A stretch of 64,000 nucleotides of DNA from [Flexibacter] sp. ATCC 35208 (lineage in GTDB: Bacteria; Bacteroidota; Bacteroidia; Chitinophagales; Chitinophagaceae), in assembly GCF_001975825.1 (NCBI RefSeq), contig NZ_MTKN01000007.1:119923-183922 (forward strand). The letters are read 5' to 3'. The first letter of the stretch is position 1; the number at the start of each line of letters is the position of its first letter. Shown one piece after another: positions 53,272 to 61,789 of the stretch. The notes beneath the pieces were generated by a model. It did not search any database. It saw only the letters and a list, made by a program, of their open reading frames with translations, and was not told the DNA's origin. A program made the position numbers and the translations under genes.

Positions 53272-53642
53272 TTATATTTTTTCATTGAGTATGCCATTAA
53301 ACCGTTCTTTGCTGGTAGACGTTACTGTTACTAATTCAAAATTCTCATTGTTATGGATCTTGATTCCTGTTATCGACTCATATTCTTCAATTGCCCGGTC
53401 TTTTATCTGTATTTTGCTGCGACCAAATATGTGCCTATTGTTACCGTCTTTCTTAATTCCTGTTATCCAATAAATATCCCCGGTTTCAATATCATGGCAA
53501 CCTCCATGCACATTTCCATTAAATGCATGATCATTATGTAAGTGGTTCTTCCGGATTTGGAAAACTCAACATATCCAATCCAGGCCGGACCGTCATCGTT
53601 GTAACCTGATTTAAGTTCTATATATCTTGATTCTTGTTTCAT
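53272..53642 (-). pseudogene. Frameshifted conserved hypothetical gene
   Basis: From the ATG at 53642 the first frame reads MKQESRYIELKSGYNDDGPA and continues through WIGYVEFSKSGRTTY, then hits nonsense. One base earlier or later, the second frame gives NDHAFNGNVHGGCHD-IETGDIYWITGIKKDG and reads to 53272. The join is near 53537. Together they make a single small protein of a type I recall as a conserved hypothetical (E-L-K-S-G-Y ... G-P-A-W-I-G). A one-base deletion is the simplest explanation; a sequencing error is possible. Confidence 0.6.
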
Positions 53643-53772
53643 GGTTTAGGGTTAAAATCTTTAGCTTGGCAAATTAGAAAATAATACTCGTTCAATCAAG
53701 TTTTGAATTTTATTTTATGTGTTATTTGTTGAATTTCCAATAAACCTTTTATGAGGTGGTTAGACATTTGTC

Positions 53773-53786
53773 CATCCTTCCCGACT
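53773..53786 (+). repeat. Third, weaker tRNA 3'-end-like footprint
   Basis: CCTTCCCGACTG resembles the TCCCGACTA end of tRNA-Pro and is followed at once by a terminator, as at 52390. The rest of the gap 53643-54082 includes only a T-loop-like GTTCGAATCCC near 53876. Confidence 0.35.
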
Positions 53787-53787
53787 G

Positions 53788-53826
53788 AAAAAAGAGAACC
53801 CGCTCTGAGAGCGGGTTCTCTTTTTT
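53788..53826. terminator. Bidirectional terminator
   Basis: A long stem GAGAACCCGC/GCGGGTTCTC with A and T flanks (arms 53788-53803 and 53811-53826). Confidence 0.9.
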
Positions 53827-54082
53827 ATTTTTAATCTATGTTGTTTGTAAGTAACTCATTATCAAATATTATAAGTTCGAATCCCATTTAATTAAATTGT
53901 ACGCTTATTGACTTAAAGGGTGTAAAGGCTAAATGAAGATGAGGATTTATATTGGGCGAGTGGACGACTTTGGTGTTCAGCTTATCGTAAGAAGTCTGAG
54001 GAACTTTAAGCTATTCTTTTTTTAACCAGCAGTAAAAATCACTAACAGATATAAAGACATCCCAGACCCACAAAACAACTGA

Positions 54083-54340
54083 ACAATAATCCCTAAATTC
54101 ATCAACCAGGAAGTCAATAGGCATCATAAAATCCTGGCAGAAATTTGTGGAATAAAAAAGATGCTTACTTTTCATTTGGACAGACACACCTTTGCAACTA
54201 CGGTTTGTTTAAAGAAAGGTGTTCTACCCGAAGCCGTTCAAAAGCTTCTAGGGCATAAATACGAATCCCAGACAGTTAGATCTTTTCTTCGTGTGCAGTA
54301 TACATTACAGAATGCGCAGCGGAAGACGCAGCGGGTTTAA
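54083..54340 (+). pseudogene. C-terminal remnant of a tyrosine recombinase/integrase
   Basis: Open frame after a stop at 54080-54082. It contains the end of the catalytic domain: FHLDRHTFATTVCLKKGV with the box II HxxR-like region, the LLGHK histidine and the tyrosine in RSFLRVQYTLQ. The upstream two thirds are missing. It looks like the integrase of an older element that used a tRNA 3' end, consistent with the nearby footprints. Confidence 0.75.
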
Positions 54341-54616
54341 ATAATATTCTTATTGATAATGCCCTTTTTTAAATGATTTGACGTCATTATTTAAAATTAT
54401 TCTAATTATTAAATTTAGCTTTTCTTACTTTTGTTTAGTGATTAGTTATATGTTGCCCTATAATTATAAGCCTATATCTTAATTACCCAGATAAGTTTAT
54501 ATAGTATTTGCAACAAGCCTGCTATGCAGCCCATTATAATTAGCAACATTGTTCAGGTGACGTTGAAATTGACATTGTAGTAAACTTTCCACAAGACGAT
54601 ATATATATGAGTAGAA

Positions 54617-54895
54617 TTACCCATTTAGCTCTCGTAAAGTTAAAAATAAAGGAGCAGCAGCAACCATCCTGGATAAAAGTTTGTGCATTATACTGCCCAA
54701 ATGATTTCTTATGTTAAATCGGAAATGAAATTCATTTAAGTATGCCTGCATATGATTTTCAGAAACACGATGATGAATGCCTCTTAACCAACCTTTAAAA
54801 TTCATGATATGAGTATGTAAATGAGGAAAATTTTTGCCATTACCAGATTCTACTTGCTCCAATCGTGAAAATATATTCTTTAGTGGAGCATAACC
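54617..54895 (-). pseudogene. IS1595-type (ISXO2-like) transposase C-terminal remnant
   Basis: The frame reads PHLHTHIMNFKGWLRGIHH then RVSENHMQAYLNEFHFRFN, the hallmark end of ISXO2-like DDE transposases. It opens at GYAPLKNIFSRLEQVES and is cut at about 54895, exactly where the RHS-partner remnant begins on the other strand. The catalytic DD part is absent. Gap 54341-54616 before it is AT-rich with no other feature seen. Confidence 0.75.
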
Positions 54896-54896
54896 A

Positions 54897-55264
54897 AGAG
54901 CGGGTTGACAGCGGCACAGACCTATATTGTTTCTTATTGGAGTAAAACGGGTTCAGCTACTGTTAATGGAGCAACAGCTTCTTCTTCTTTCAGCAAAAAA
55001 GGATGGAATTATTTTGAGCATAAAGTAACAGGTGTGGCATCTGTAACTGTTACTGGTAGCCTTACTATTGATGAGTTGAGGCTTTATCCTGCTGATGCGA
55101 AGATGACCACGAATACTTATGATCCACTGGTGGGGATCACAAGTCAGTGTGATCCAGCTAATCGGGTAGCTTATTATGAATATGATGGAATTGGTCGGTT
55201 GAAAGTTCTGAGAGATATGGATGGTAATGTGCTAAGAGTGCATGATTACCAGTATAAAAACTAG
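54897..55264 (+). pseudogene. C-terminal remnant of an RHS-partner paralogue
   Basis: From SGLTAAQTYIVSYWSKTG through TIDELRLYPADAKMTTNTYD to YYEYDGIGRLKVLRDMDGN, it follows the last ~120 residues of the 1,232-aa protein at 47896-51594, with many conservative changes. The rest of the gene is lost at the IS1595 junction. A terminator hairpin follows. Orientation is opposite to the intact copy. Confidence 0.8.
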
Positions 55265-55280
55265 TTTTAAATCATCTCTA

Positions 55281-55317
55281 AAACAAACGTCTTCGGATTT
55301 TTTGGAGGCGTTTGTTT
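55281..55317 (+). terminator. Terminator behind the RHS-partner remnant
   Basis: A 14-bp stem containing two G-T pairs (55281-55294 and 55304-55317) closed by AAACAAACG/CGTTTGTTT, then a short T-rich tail. Confidence 0.65.
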
Positions 55318-55433
55318 ATAGCAATTTTATGCTAACAAATTTTCTACCGGTTTCCTCAAAGAATACTTCAACTCATAAATTTGTGAAGATATTAATTGTG
55401 ATTTCAGTAACTTAAAGTTTTAATGGAAATTGT

Positions 55434-55796
55434 ATGATAAAATATTTCGTTCTTTTAGCATTGGTTCCATATTTTCAAGTAAGTATAGTAGGAACTTATA
55501 TCCAACAAAAAGGGGAAAGTGGTATGGATGGCGATAGCGAGGACTGGACGTTGACAATAACCGGGTATGGAAAATTTAAATATCATTATCACAGCTTCTC
55601 TGGTCTGGTTAATTATAACTATAATACAGATGGTCACTGGACTTTGAGAAACGATACGTTAATGCTGGCAGCATCAAAGGATGCGTTTTTTGTGAAATTT
55701 GTTACGAAAAATGATAAGTTGGTACCTATTCAAAGTATTGTTTTTCAGAATAAAAATTTGCATAATTTGGATTCACTGAGAAGGACAAAAGAATAG
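55434..55796 (+). CDS. Hypothetical exported protein, 120 aa
   Basis: N-terminal hydrophobic segment (MIKYFVLLALVPYFQVSIVG) followed by a lipocalin-like beta-rich domain (DWTLTITGYGKFKYHY ... DGHWTLRNDTLMLAASKD). Proteins of this shape are common in Bacteroidota as small secreted proteins. It stands behind the RHS-partner remnant and could be an orphan of that cassette. The function is unknown. Confidence 0.55.
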   Translation: MIKYFVLLALVPYFQVSIVGTYIQQKGESGMDGDSEDWTLTITGYGKFKYHYHSFSGLVNYNYNTDGHWTLRNDTLMLAASKDAFFVKFVTKNDKLVPIQSIVFQNKNLHNLDSLRRTKE

Positions 55797-55952
55797 AGTC
55801 GTCGTACAGTATATTAGTCCGCAGCAATCCACAAACAGAGGAAATTATAAAGAGGACCCACCTAAAGAAAATACAACTTCTCATAAAAGCAACAGTAATG
55901 AATTGTATATTCTGAAAAAATGTAAGAGTATGTTTAAAGAATCAGATTTTGA

Positions 55953-56177
55953 CAAAGGAAACCGGATGCCCTGCCTTCAATGGATATTGTATATTCTGCC
56001 CTTACAAAGCGGGAGGCACCGTTTGCACAGGATGTGTATGATCTTGCTACGTGGTATGCGATTACTCCATTGAGCGAGCAATCGGTAGCAGAAGGGGGTG
56101 TGCAGTATATTCCTGATTTTACAAGGGGCGCATGGATAAACCGGAAAGCTAATTTTGCATTGGATAGGGAATGGTGA
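55953..56177 (+). pseudogene. C-terminal fragment of a Gfo/Idh/MocA-type oxidoreductase or GH109-like glycosidase
   Basis: The frame reads PDALPSMDIVYSALTKREAP then DVYDLATWYAITPLSEQSV and ends PDFTRGAWINRKANFALDRE. This resembles the C-terminus of secreted Gfo/Idh/MocA proteins, including NAD-dependent GH109 glycosidases (pattern P-D-x-L-P-x-M-D-V-Y-D). A stop at 55950-55952 precedes it, and no N-terminal part is found. The following gap to 56634 holds no clear gene, only an open frame without a start codon at 56333-56559. Confidence 0.55.
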
Positions 56178-56634
56178 GTTGGACGTTTAATTGTAAGGAG
56201 ATTATTGGGAAACTCATTCGGATAGCGTAATCGCCAGGTGATAAAACAGAATAGGCCGTTTCATAAATAAATGGGGCGGCTTTTCATTTTCTATATTTAT
56301 ATCGCCCTTTTAGGTGCATGTCAGAATATCAGAATAAATACCTATTAGCTTTCCGGATAAAGATTATTTTATTGATAAAAAGGGCCAGGTACCCGTTTTT
56401 TTAGACAATTTCCTTTCTAAATTTTATAGATTAAACACAATCACCATTTTGAACAAATTCTCGGAATTAGCTTTAAATTTCTACAAATTCCGCTTCGAAA
56501 GTCGCCGTAATTACACTATAATCACCATTGAATATACTTTCTTACCAAAAGCACCTTAATTACCCTCTTCATTTCATTCCTGCCATTCCAATTATTATCT
56601 TTCCGCCATTACAGGTCTTAAAATTGAATATAAA

Positions 56635-58584
56635 ATGAAAACGTTATTCACTTGTTTAACTGTGGGGATGTTAGGTTGCAGCACTCTTGTTGCGCAAACA
56701 GTTCAACCGAATAACCAGGTACCTGCACGACCTGCTACGTTGCCGGCCATTTATCCGGCCCCCGTATCTATCGCGCTGGGAAAGGGATCTATCATGCTGG
56801 GTAAATCAGTTACCCTGGTTGCACCTCCGGGTATTGATACGGAAACTACAGCCCTGGTACGTAGCATACTTACGCAGGCGGGCGTTGAAACCATCACAAC
56901 GGCAAAACAGCTGCCACAGGCATTCGAAGGTACACACATCGTACTCGGTACCGGCGATGCGGCGATCGTGCGCACAGCACTCACGAAATGCGGTGCTGTA
57001 GCAGACAGTAATACCGAAGGCTATACAATCGCCAGTGTAGCGATAGCCAACGGTGCACTCATTACGCTTGCCGGCCACGATGCGGATGGTTTGTACCATG
57101 CAGCACAGACTTTCCGGCAACTGGCACAACGCACTGCCATTCCGGCACTCGTGATTAAGGACCATCCTTCTATGCCTATCCGCGGCACCATCGAAGGCTT
57201 TTATGGTAAACCATGGTCAATGACAGATCGGGAGAAACACCTCGAATTCCTCGCTACTGTCAAAGCAAATACCTATGTATACAGTCCAAAAGACGATCCA
57301 TATGCAAGGGATCGCTGGCGCGATGCTTATCCTGCAGCGACTTTAGCTGAATTGGGTAAACTGGTAGCGGTAGCCAGCAAGAACCATGTCAACTTTGTGT
57401 ATGCCATTTCTCCGGGTCCCACTGTGTGTTTCTCTGATTCAAGCGATCTACATCAGTTGGAGCGCAAGTTCAGTGCCCTTCGTTCAATTGGTGTTCACAG
57501 CTTCTATGTGGCCCTCGATGATATTGAATATACCAAATGGAATTGTGACCTGGACAAAACCACTTTTGGCCCTTCAGGACCAGAGGCGGCGGGTATTGCG
57601 CAGTCTCGTTTGCTGAACGCATTGCAGGCCAATCTTAAAAAAATCGATCCGACAGCACCTCCGCTCATTATGGTGCCAACAGAATATTATGATGCGAAAG
57701 AAAGTCCGTACAAAGCTGCATTAAGGAAAAATCTTGACTCGCAGGTGGTCGTACAATGGACTGGCACCGATGTCGTACCACCAGCCATCTCCACTGGGGA
57801 TGCACGTGCAGCGACAAAGGCATTTGGACGCAAGACACTGTTATGGGACAACTACCCGGTAAATGATTACGGGGAATCTACTGGCCGGTTGTTGCTTGCT
57901 CCTTATGTACGACGCGAAGCCGGCTTATCAACAGAACTGGCGGGTATCCTCTCTAATCCAATGAATCAGGAAGCACCGAGCCGTGTTGCTGTAACCGGAG
58001 TAGCTGCTTTTGCGTGGAATGACAAAGGGTATGATGCAGAACGTATCTGGCTGGCTGCGGCACGCGAGCTGGCAGGTGGTGATGAGCAGGCCACAGCTGC
58101 GTTGCTGACCTTCTTTGATACCCAACATCTGGCGCCAACTTTTGGTAGTCAGCCATGGCAGGTACAGGCGCCCAAACTGAAGGCGATGCTCGATGGTGTA
58201 CGTGACGCCATTGCAAATGGAGACATTGCCACCCGTCATCAGGCCATTGCCGACCTGGTACAGCGTGCTGCAGCGTTCGCAGGGGCGCCGGATATTATCA
58301 GGTCAGGAACTGTCGATACCTCTTTTGCGCAGGATGCACGTCCGTGGCTGGATGCGATGCAGTTATGGGGAAGAGCACTACAGCTGACTGCCGCAGGATT
58401 GGATGCTGCTGATCATGGAAGTGCCTCAGCGGGTCGTTATTTTGCCAATGCTAAGAAATTAGCAGCTGAAGCTGCTGCTTTGCAGACGATCCCTGGCGCT
58501 ACCCGTTTTGGTGGTCCGATTAAGATTGCGGATGGTGTGCTGGATGTGTTTGTGGCGGATGCTCCGAAGCTGATTGCGTATTAA
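56635..58584 (+). CDS. Exported GH84 beta-N-acetylglucosaminidase
   Basis: 649 aa with a signal peptide, possibly a lipoprotein (MLGCSTLVAQ). A GH20b/hexosaminidase-like N-terminal domain (about 40-175) precedes the GH84 catalytic barrel (about 180-460): IRGTIEGFYGKPWS, VKANTYVYSPKDDPY and the catalytic aspartate pair D295-D296 in YVALDDIEYT. A helical C-terminal domain follows. The family hydrolyses N-acetylglucosamine from glycoproteins or chitin-derived chains by substrate-assisted catalysis. The upstream oxidoreductase fragment suggests a formerly larger amino-sugar locus. The gene is intact with a strong terminator. Confidence 0.92.
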   Translation: MKTLFTCLTVGMLGCSTLVAQTVQPNNQVPARPATLPAIYPAPVSIALGKGSIMLGKSVTLVAPPGIDTETTALVRSILTQAGVETITTAKQLPQAFEGTHIVLGTGDAAIVRTALTKCGAVADSNTEGYTIASVAIANGALITLAGHDADGLYHAAQTFRQLAQRTAIPALVIKDHPSMPIRGTIEGFYGKPWSMTDREKHLEFLATVKANTYVYSPKDDPYARDRWRDAYPAATLAELGKLVAVASKNHVNFVYAISPGPTVCFSDSSDLHQLERKFSALRSIGVHSFYVALDDIEYTKWNCDLDKTTFGPSGPEAAGIAQSRLLNALQANLKKIDPTAPPLIMVPTEYYDAKESPYKAALRKNLDSQVVVQWTGTDVVPPAISTGDARAATKAFGRKTLLWDNYPVNDYGESTGRLLLAPYVRREAGLSTELAGILSNPMNQEAPSRVAVTGVAAFAWNDKGYDAERIWLAAARELAGGDEQATAALLTFFDTQHLAPTFGSQPWQVQAPKLKAMLDGVRDAIANGDIATRHQAIADLVQRAAAFAGAPDIIRSGTVDTSFAQDARPWLDAMQLWGRALQLTAAGLDAADHGSASAGRYFANAKKLAAEAAALQTIPGATRFGGPIKIADGVLDVFVADAPKLIAY

Positions 58585-58604
58585 TTTAGTTGCAGAAAAT
58601 AGGT

Positions 58605-58644
58605 ACCGGGCAAATCAATGCATGTATTGGTTTGCCCGGTTTTT
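58605..58644 (+). terminator. Terminator of the GH84 gene
   Basis: A 15-bp stem with one G-T pair (58605-58619 and 58626-58640), then a T run. Confidence 0.9.
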
Positions 58645-58765
58645 ATTCAGGCTGCTTGCAAGTTAGTAAACTTGTTAGCAATTATTAAGGCTTATTAGAA
58701 TAGAAGGACTGCATACTGCAAAAGCGAGTTTTCTAAACGGAACCATTCTTTTATAGTTAAAAATA

Positions 58766-59389
58766 TTATTCATTTCGCGTCATCAATTTCGCAATTTCCT
58801 CACTCTCTCCCACTCCCATTTTCTCGAGAGCTTGTTGTATTCGCTTTTCAAAATTCTCCTGCTCTAATCTGATTTTCTTTAATTCTCTTTGCAAATCTGA
58901 TTTGGAAATAGTGATCAACAACGAAATCTTTTCCATACTCTCAGTGTAATCGGAAATTTCAATCACCTGAGAAGCTGGTCTGTAATAAACCCATGGATGT
59001 CCTATCCATAATTGCTTCCACTCCCCTTCAGGCGCTTCCAGCATATCTTCCCAATCTGTCAAATTCCCAATATCACCACAACAGTTAGGCTTTATGTAAA
59101 ACTGATCATTCTCTATTAATGCAATTCCTCCACATAATTTTCCCACCTGATCTTCATACGTTTCCATTTCCACCTCTTCAAGATGTTTTTTTATGATTTC
59201 TATCAATTCATCATCATTAATACTTGTGATATCCACTAAATAACTGTCTTTCTGAATGGCTTGTAATCTTCCCAGGTTTCGGTTTGAGAGGCATTCAGTC
59301 CAAAACCGGATACGATCTTCGGGTACTTCCTGAATATCGGTCTCTAAAAAGTCAAAAGGGTTTATTTCAATTGTATTTATTAGTCGCAC
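58766..59389 (-). CDS. Hypothetical cytosolic protein, 207 aa
   Basis: No signal or membrane span. Features are a tryptophan-rich central motif (CCGDIGNLTDWEDMLEAP ... WKQLWIGHPWVYYR) and a C-terminal coiled-coil (about 160-195, LQRELKKIRLEQENFEKRIQ). I recall similar Bacteroidota hypotheticals found as isolated genes, perhaps SMI1/immunity-like, but cannot name a family. It stands alone. Confidence 0.65.
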   Translation of the reverse strand: MRLINTIEINPFDFLETDIQEVPEDRIRFWTECLSNRNLGRLQAIQKDSYLVDITSINDDELIEIIKKHLEEVEMETYEDQVGKLCGGIALIENDQFYIKPNCCGDIGNLTDWEDMLEAPEGEWKQLWIGHPWVYYRPASQVIEISDYTESMEKISLLITISKSDLQRELKKIRLEQENFEKRIQQALEKMGVGESEEIAKLMTRNE

Positions 59390-59531
59390 TTGTTTTTGAA
59401 TGAATGAAGTTTGATTATTATTACTTTGATGTCATTCTATGTTTATTAAAATAGGTATTCCAAAAACTAATCCCCGGAAGTAACTCATTATATTCTTTAA
59501 ATAGAATAACCCTAATATACACTTTTAAATA

Positions 59532-59560
59532 GGAAAACCCGCTCATTTAGCGGGTTTTCC
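59532..59560 (-). terminator. Terminator of the FAD monooxygenase gene
   Basis: Arms GGAAAACCCGCT (59532-59543) and AGCGGGTTTTCC (59549-59560), with a CATTT loop, 98 bp beyond the stop at 59658. The rest of the gap 59390-59657 shows nothing. Confidence 0.75.
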
Positions 59561-59657
59561 ATTATACTACCTGCATATCTTATGCGTACTCTTCAACCAC
59601 ACTCACCAAATCATTATCCAATGAATTTACATTTCTACCTTCTAATCTTTCTGTATA

Positions 59658-60746
59658 TTACAAAAACCGTTCTATAGCTTCCTGAATACCTTCTTCTGTT
59701 TCCGGCACCAACCAGTTCAACCCACGGGTAATCCCTGCCTGCACACCTTCTACAAAAGGCCGGTAACTGTCATTGTATTTCGCAAATGCACTATTGTAAT
59801 CCTCATTTGCATGCAATGCATGCGCAATAATACTAGCCCCCAACATCGCCAGACTCGTTCCCATGCCTGTTGGAAAACCCGTTGTATACGCAGCATCACC
59901 CACCAATGCCACACGACCATTTGTCCACGCTGGCATATGGATCTGACACACTTCGTCAAAATATAAATTGTCCGAATTTATCATCGCATCCAATATCTCC
60001 GGTATTTTCCAGGAACTATCTTTGAATTTATCTTTCAGGATCTGCTTATGCTGCGCATCATTCTTATAATCATACGGCAACTTTGGCGACCTGAAAACTA
60101 CAAACGCATTCACTATATTCTTAAATGGATACAGCGCCGCCAATTTGCCTGGTTCACGGTATATCAACGCTCCGGTTCCAGCTTTCAAAAGAGGTGCTTC
60201 TACTATTGCAAAATAAGCACCGAAGAATTTTGAATACTTTTCCTCTTCCCCAAATACAAGTTTCCTTACAGATGAATGCGTACCATCCGCCCCAAATACA
60301 AAATCAAATTCCCTGGGCGCTCCTCTTTGAAAAGTAACTTCAATGCAATCTTTGTGCTGCGTGATTGTCTCAATTTTATTATCAAAAATCAGCTGAACAT
60401 CCCCAACAGGAATATTCTCATACAATATATCCACCAGGTCATCCCTGGTAATCTCAATATCCCCACTATATTCCGCCTGTGCATTGATCGAAAAACTAAC
60501 AATAGTTTCATTATCAGCATTCACAATTTCATCTGTATGCACCAGCTCTTTTGCCTTGATCTTATCCAATATACCCATCTCTTCCGCCACCCGCAATGCA
60601 TCACCCCGCACATCAATAGGAGAACCGCCTCTCCTTAACCCTTTTGATATCTCAATCACCGTCACTGCATATCCAAAATGATTTAGCCAATAGGCTAATG
60701 AGAGGCCTGCTATGCTCGCTCCCGATATTAATACCTGCTTTTTCAT
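59658..60746 (-). CDS. FAD-dependent monooxygenase (PHBH-like group A)
   Basis: 362 aa. FAD-binding motifs are in order: GxGxxG variant ISGASIAGLSLAYWL at the N-terminus, VFGADGTHSSVR (DG motif) at about 150-161 and RVALVGDAAYTTGFPTGMG (GD motif) at about 280-298. This is the layout of aromatic hydroxylases and of antibiotic- or drug-modifying monooxygenases. It is divergent from an AraC-type regulator with only 68 bp between starts, so that regulator probably controls it in response to a small aromatic compound or drug. The substrate is unknown. Confidence 0.9.
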   Translation of the reverse strand: MKKQVLISGASIAGLSLAYWLNHFGYAVTVIEISKGLRRGGSPIDVRGDALRVAEEMGILDKIKAKELVHTDEIVNADNETIVSFSINAQAEYSGDIEITRDDLVDILYENIPVGDVQLIFDNKIETITQHKDCIEVTFQRGAPREFDFVFGADGTHSSVRKLVFGEEEKYSKFFGAYFAIVEAPLLKAGTGALIYREPGKLAALYPFKNIVNAFVVFRSPKLPYDYKNDAQHKQILKDKFKDSSWKIPEILDAMINSDNLYFDEVCQIHMPAWTNGRVALVGDAAYTTGFPTGMGTSLAMLGASIIAHALHANEDYNSAFAKYNDSYRPFVEGVQAGITRGLNWLVPETEEGIQEAIERFL

Positions 60747-60814
60747 GTCACAAAAATGGATGTATCTTTATAAATAAAATAGCACGATAACTACTAAAAA
60801 TAGTCGTAAAAATT

Positions 60815-61735
60815 ATGTCAACTCAACAAGACTTCCTTCAATTGTTTGATAAAATAGGCTATAACGTAGGTACTAATTACATCCAGAATGTAGACATTCA
60901 CAACTATAAAAGCTTTGACTTTTTCCCCGACCTGGTCATGTTCTTTGCCGCTTATACAGTAAAGAAAACCTTCTCCCGCCCCACAACTGCACCAAAATTC
61001 ATTAAAAACAGTATCTGCTTTTTCTTTAATAATCCATTTGACAACGATCACTCAAACAAAGATGAAAAGCCGTTCATACGCGTATTCCCATCTACCTGGA
61101 CCTATACCAGCACTTTCAAAAAAGATTCCCGCGTAAAGACCGTCTCCGTGCTGATCAGTGCGGAGTATTTAAAAGGATTCCTGAACAAAGATGCAGACCA
61201 GTTCCAATATCTCTTCGACACCAGCAATGACTTCTTAATAGAAGAGATCATGACGGATGATATTGTCCGCACGATTAACGACATTGTAAAAAAAGACCCC
61301 CCTGGCATCTTATCCGACTACCACTACAAACTAAAAGCGATGGAACTGATCTTCCATCTGTTTAAAAGCCTGAGCAAACGCGAACAATCCGTTCACCAAA
61401 AATTGAGCGACAAAGACGTTAAATCCATTTACAAGGTCCGCGATAAGATTATTGCCTCTTTAGACAAACCCACTGCTATTACCGAGCTGAAACAAATTGC
61501 TGAAATGAATGAACTGAAAATGCGCAGGATCTTCACCCAGGTTTTCGGCATGGGGATTTATGATTATTATCAGCATTTCAGAATGCAGGAAGCGGCAAGA
61601 CTAATCCGCGAAGAGAAACTATCCGTGTCTGAAGCCGGTTACCAGATAGGCTTTGAAAACCTCAGCCATTTTTCCAGAACATTCGAAAAGTACATCGGCC
61701 AAAAACCTAAAAAATACGCTCAAAAAATTAGTTAA
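60815..61735 (+). CDS. AraC family transcriptional regulator
   Basis: 306 aa. The C-terminal AraC domain has ITELKQIAEMNELKMRRIF for the first helix-turn-helix and VSEAGYQIGFENLSHFSRTFEKYIGQKPKKYA for the second. The N-terminal ~200 residues are a sensing domain of a type found in Bacteroidota regulators. It is divergent from the FAD monooxygenase gene. The 68-bp intergenic region contains a small ACTA/TAGT inverted repeat near 60791-60805 that could be its site. Confidence 0.88.
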   Translation: MSTQQDFLQLFDKIGYNVGTNYIQNVDIHNYKSFDFFPDLVMFFAAYTVKKTFSRPTTAPKFIKNSICFFFNNPFDNDHSNKDEKPFIRVFPSTWTYTSTFKKDSRVKTVSVLISAEYLKGFLNKDADQFQYLFDTSNDFLIEEIMTDDIVRTINDIVKKDPPGILSDYHYKLKAMELIFHLFKSLSKREQSVHQKLSDKDVKSIYKVRDKIIASLDKPTAITELKQIAEMNELKMRRIFTQVFGMGIYDYYQHFRMQEAARLIREEKLSVSEAGYQIGFENLSHFSRTFEKYIGQKPKKYAQKIS

Positions 61736-61789
61736 ACCGGTTTAGCAAAATATTTTATACCTTTCGCCCCACTTATACCACACGAAAAA

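Noticed and set aside
37359..56200. A CRISPR array or an intact prophage within the island
   Set aside because: No regularly spaced repeats and no capsid, terminase or tail genes are visible; only stubs of integration genes are present.
56333..56559. An open frame of about 75 codons upstream of the GH84 gene
   Set aside because: It has no start codon, is AT-rich, and shows no motif; it may be a fragment but cannot be supported.
59477..59490. AAGTAACTCATTAT shared with 53853-53866, both near GGG-rich terminators
   Set aside because: Fourteen AT-rich bases, in different order relative to the hairpins; treated as coincidence.
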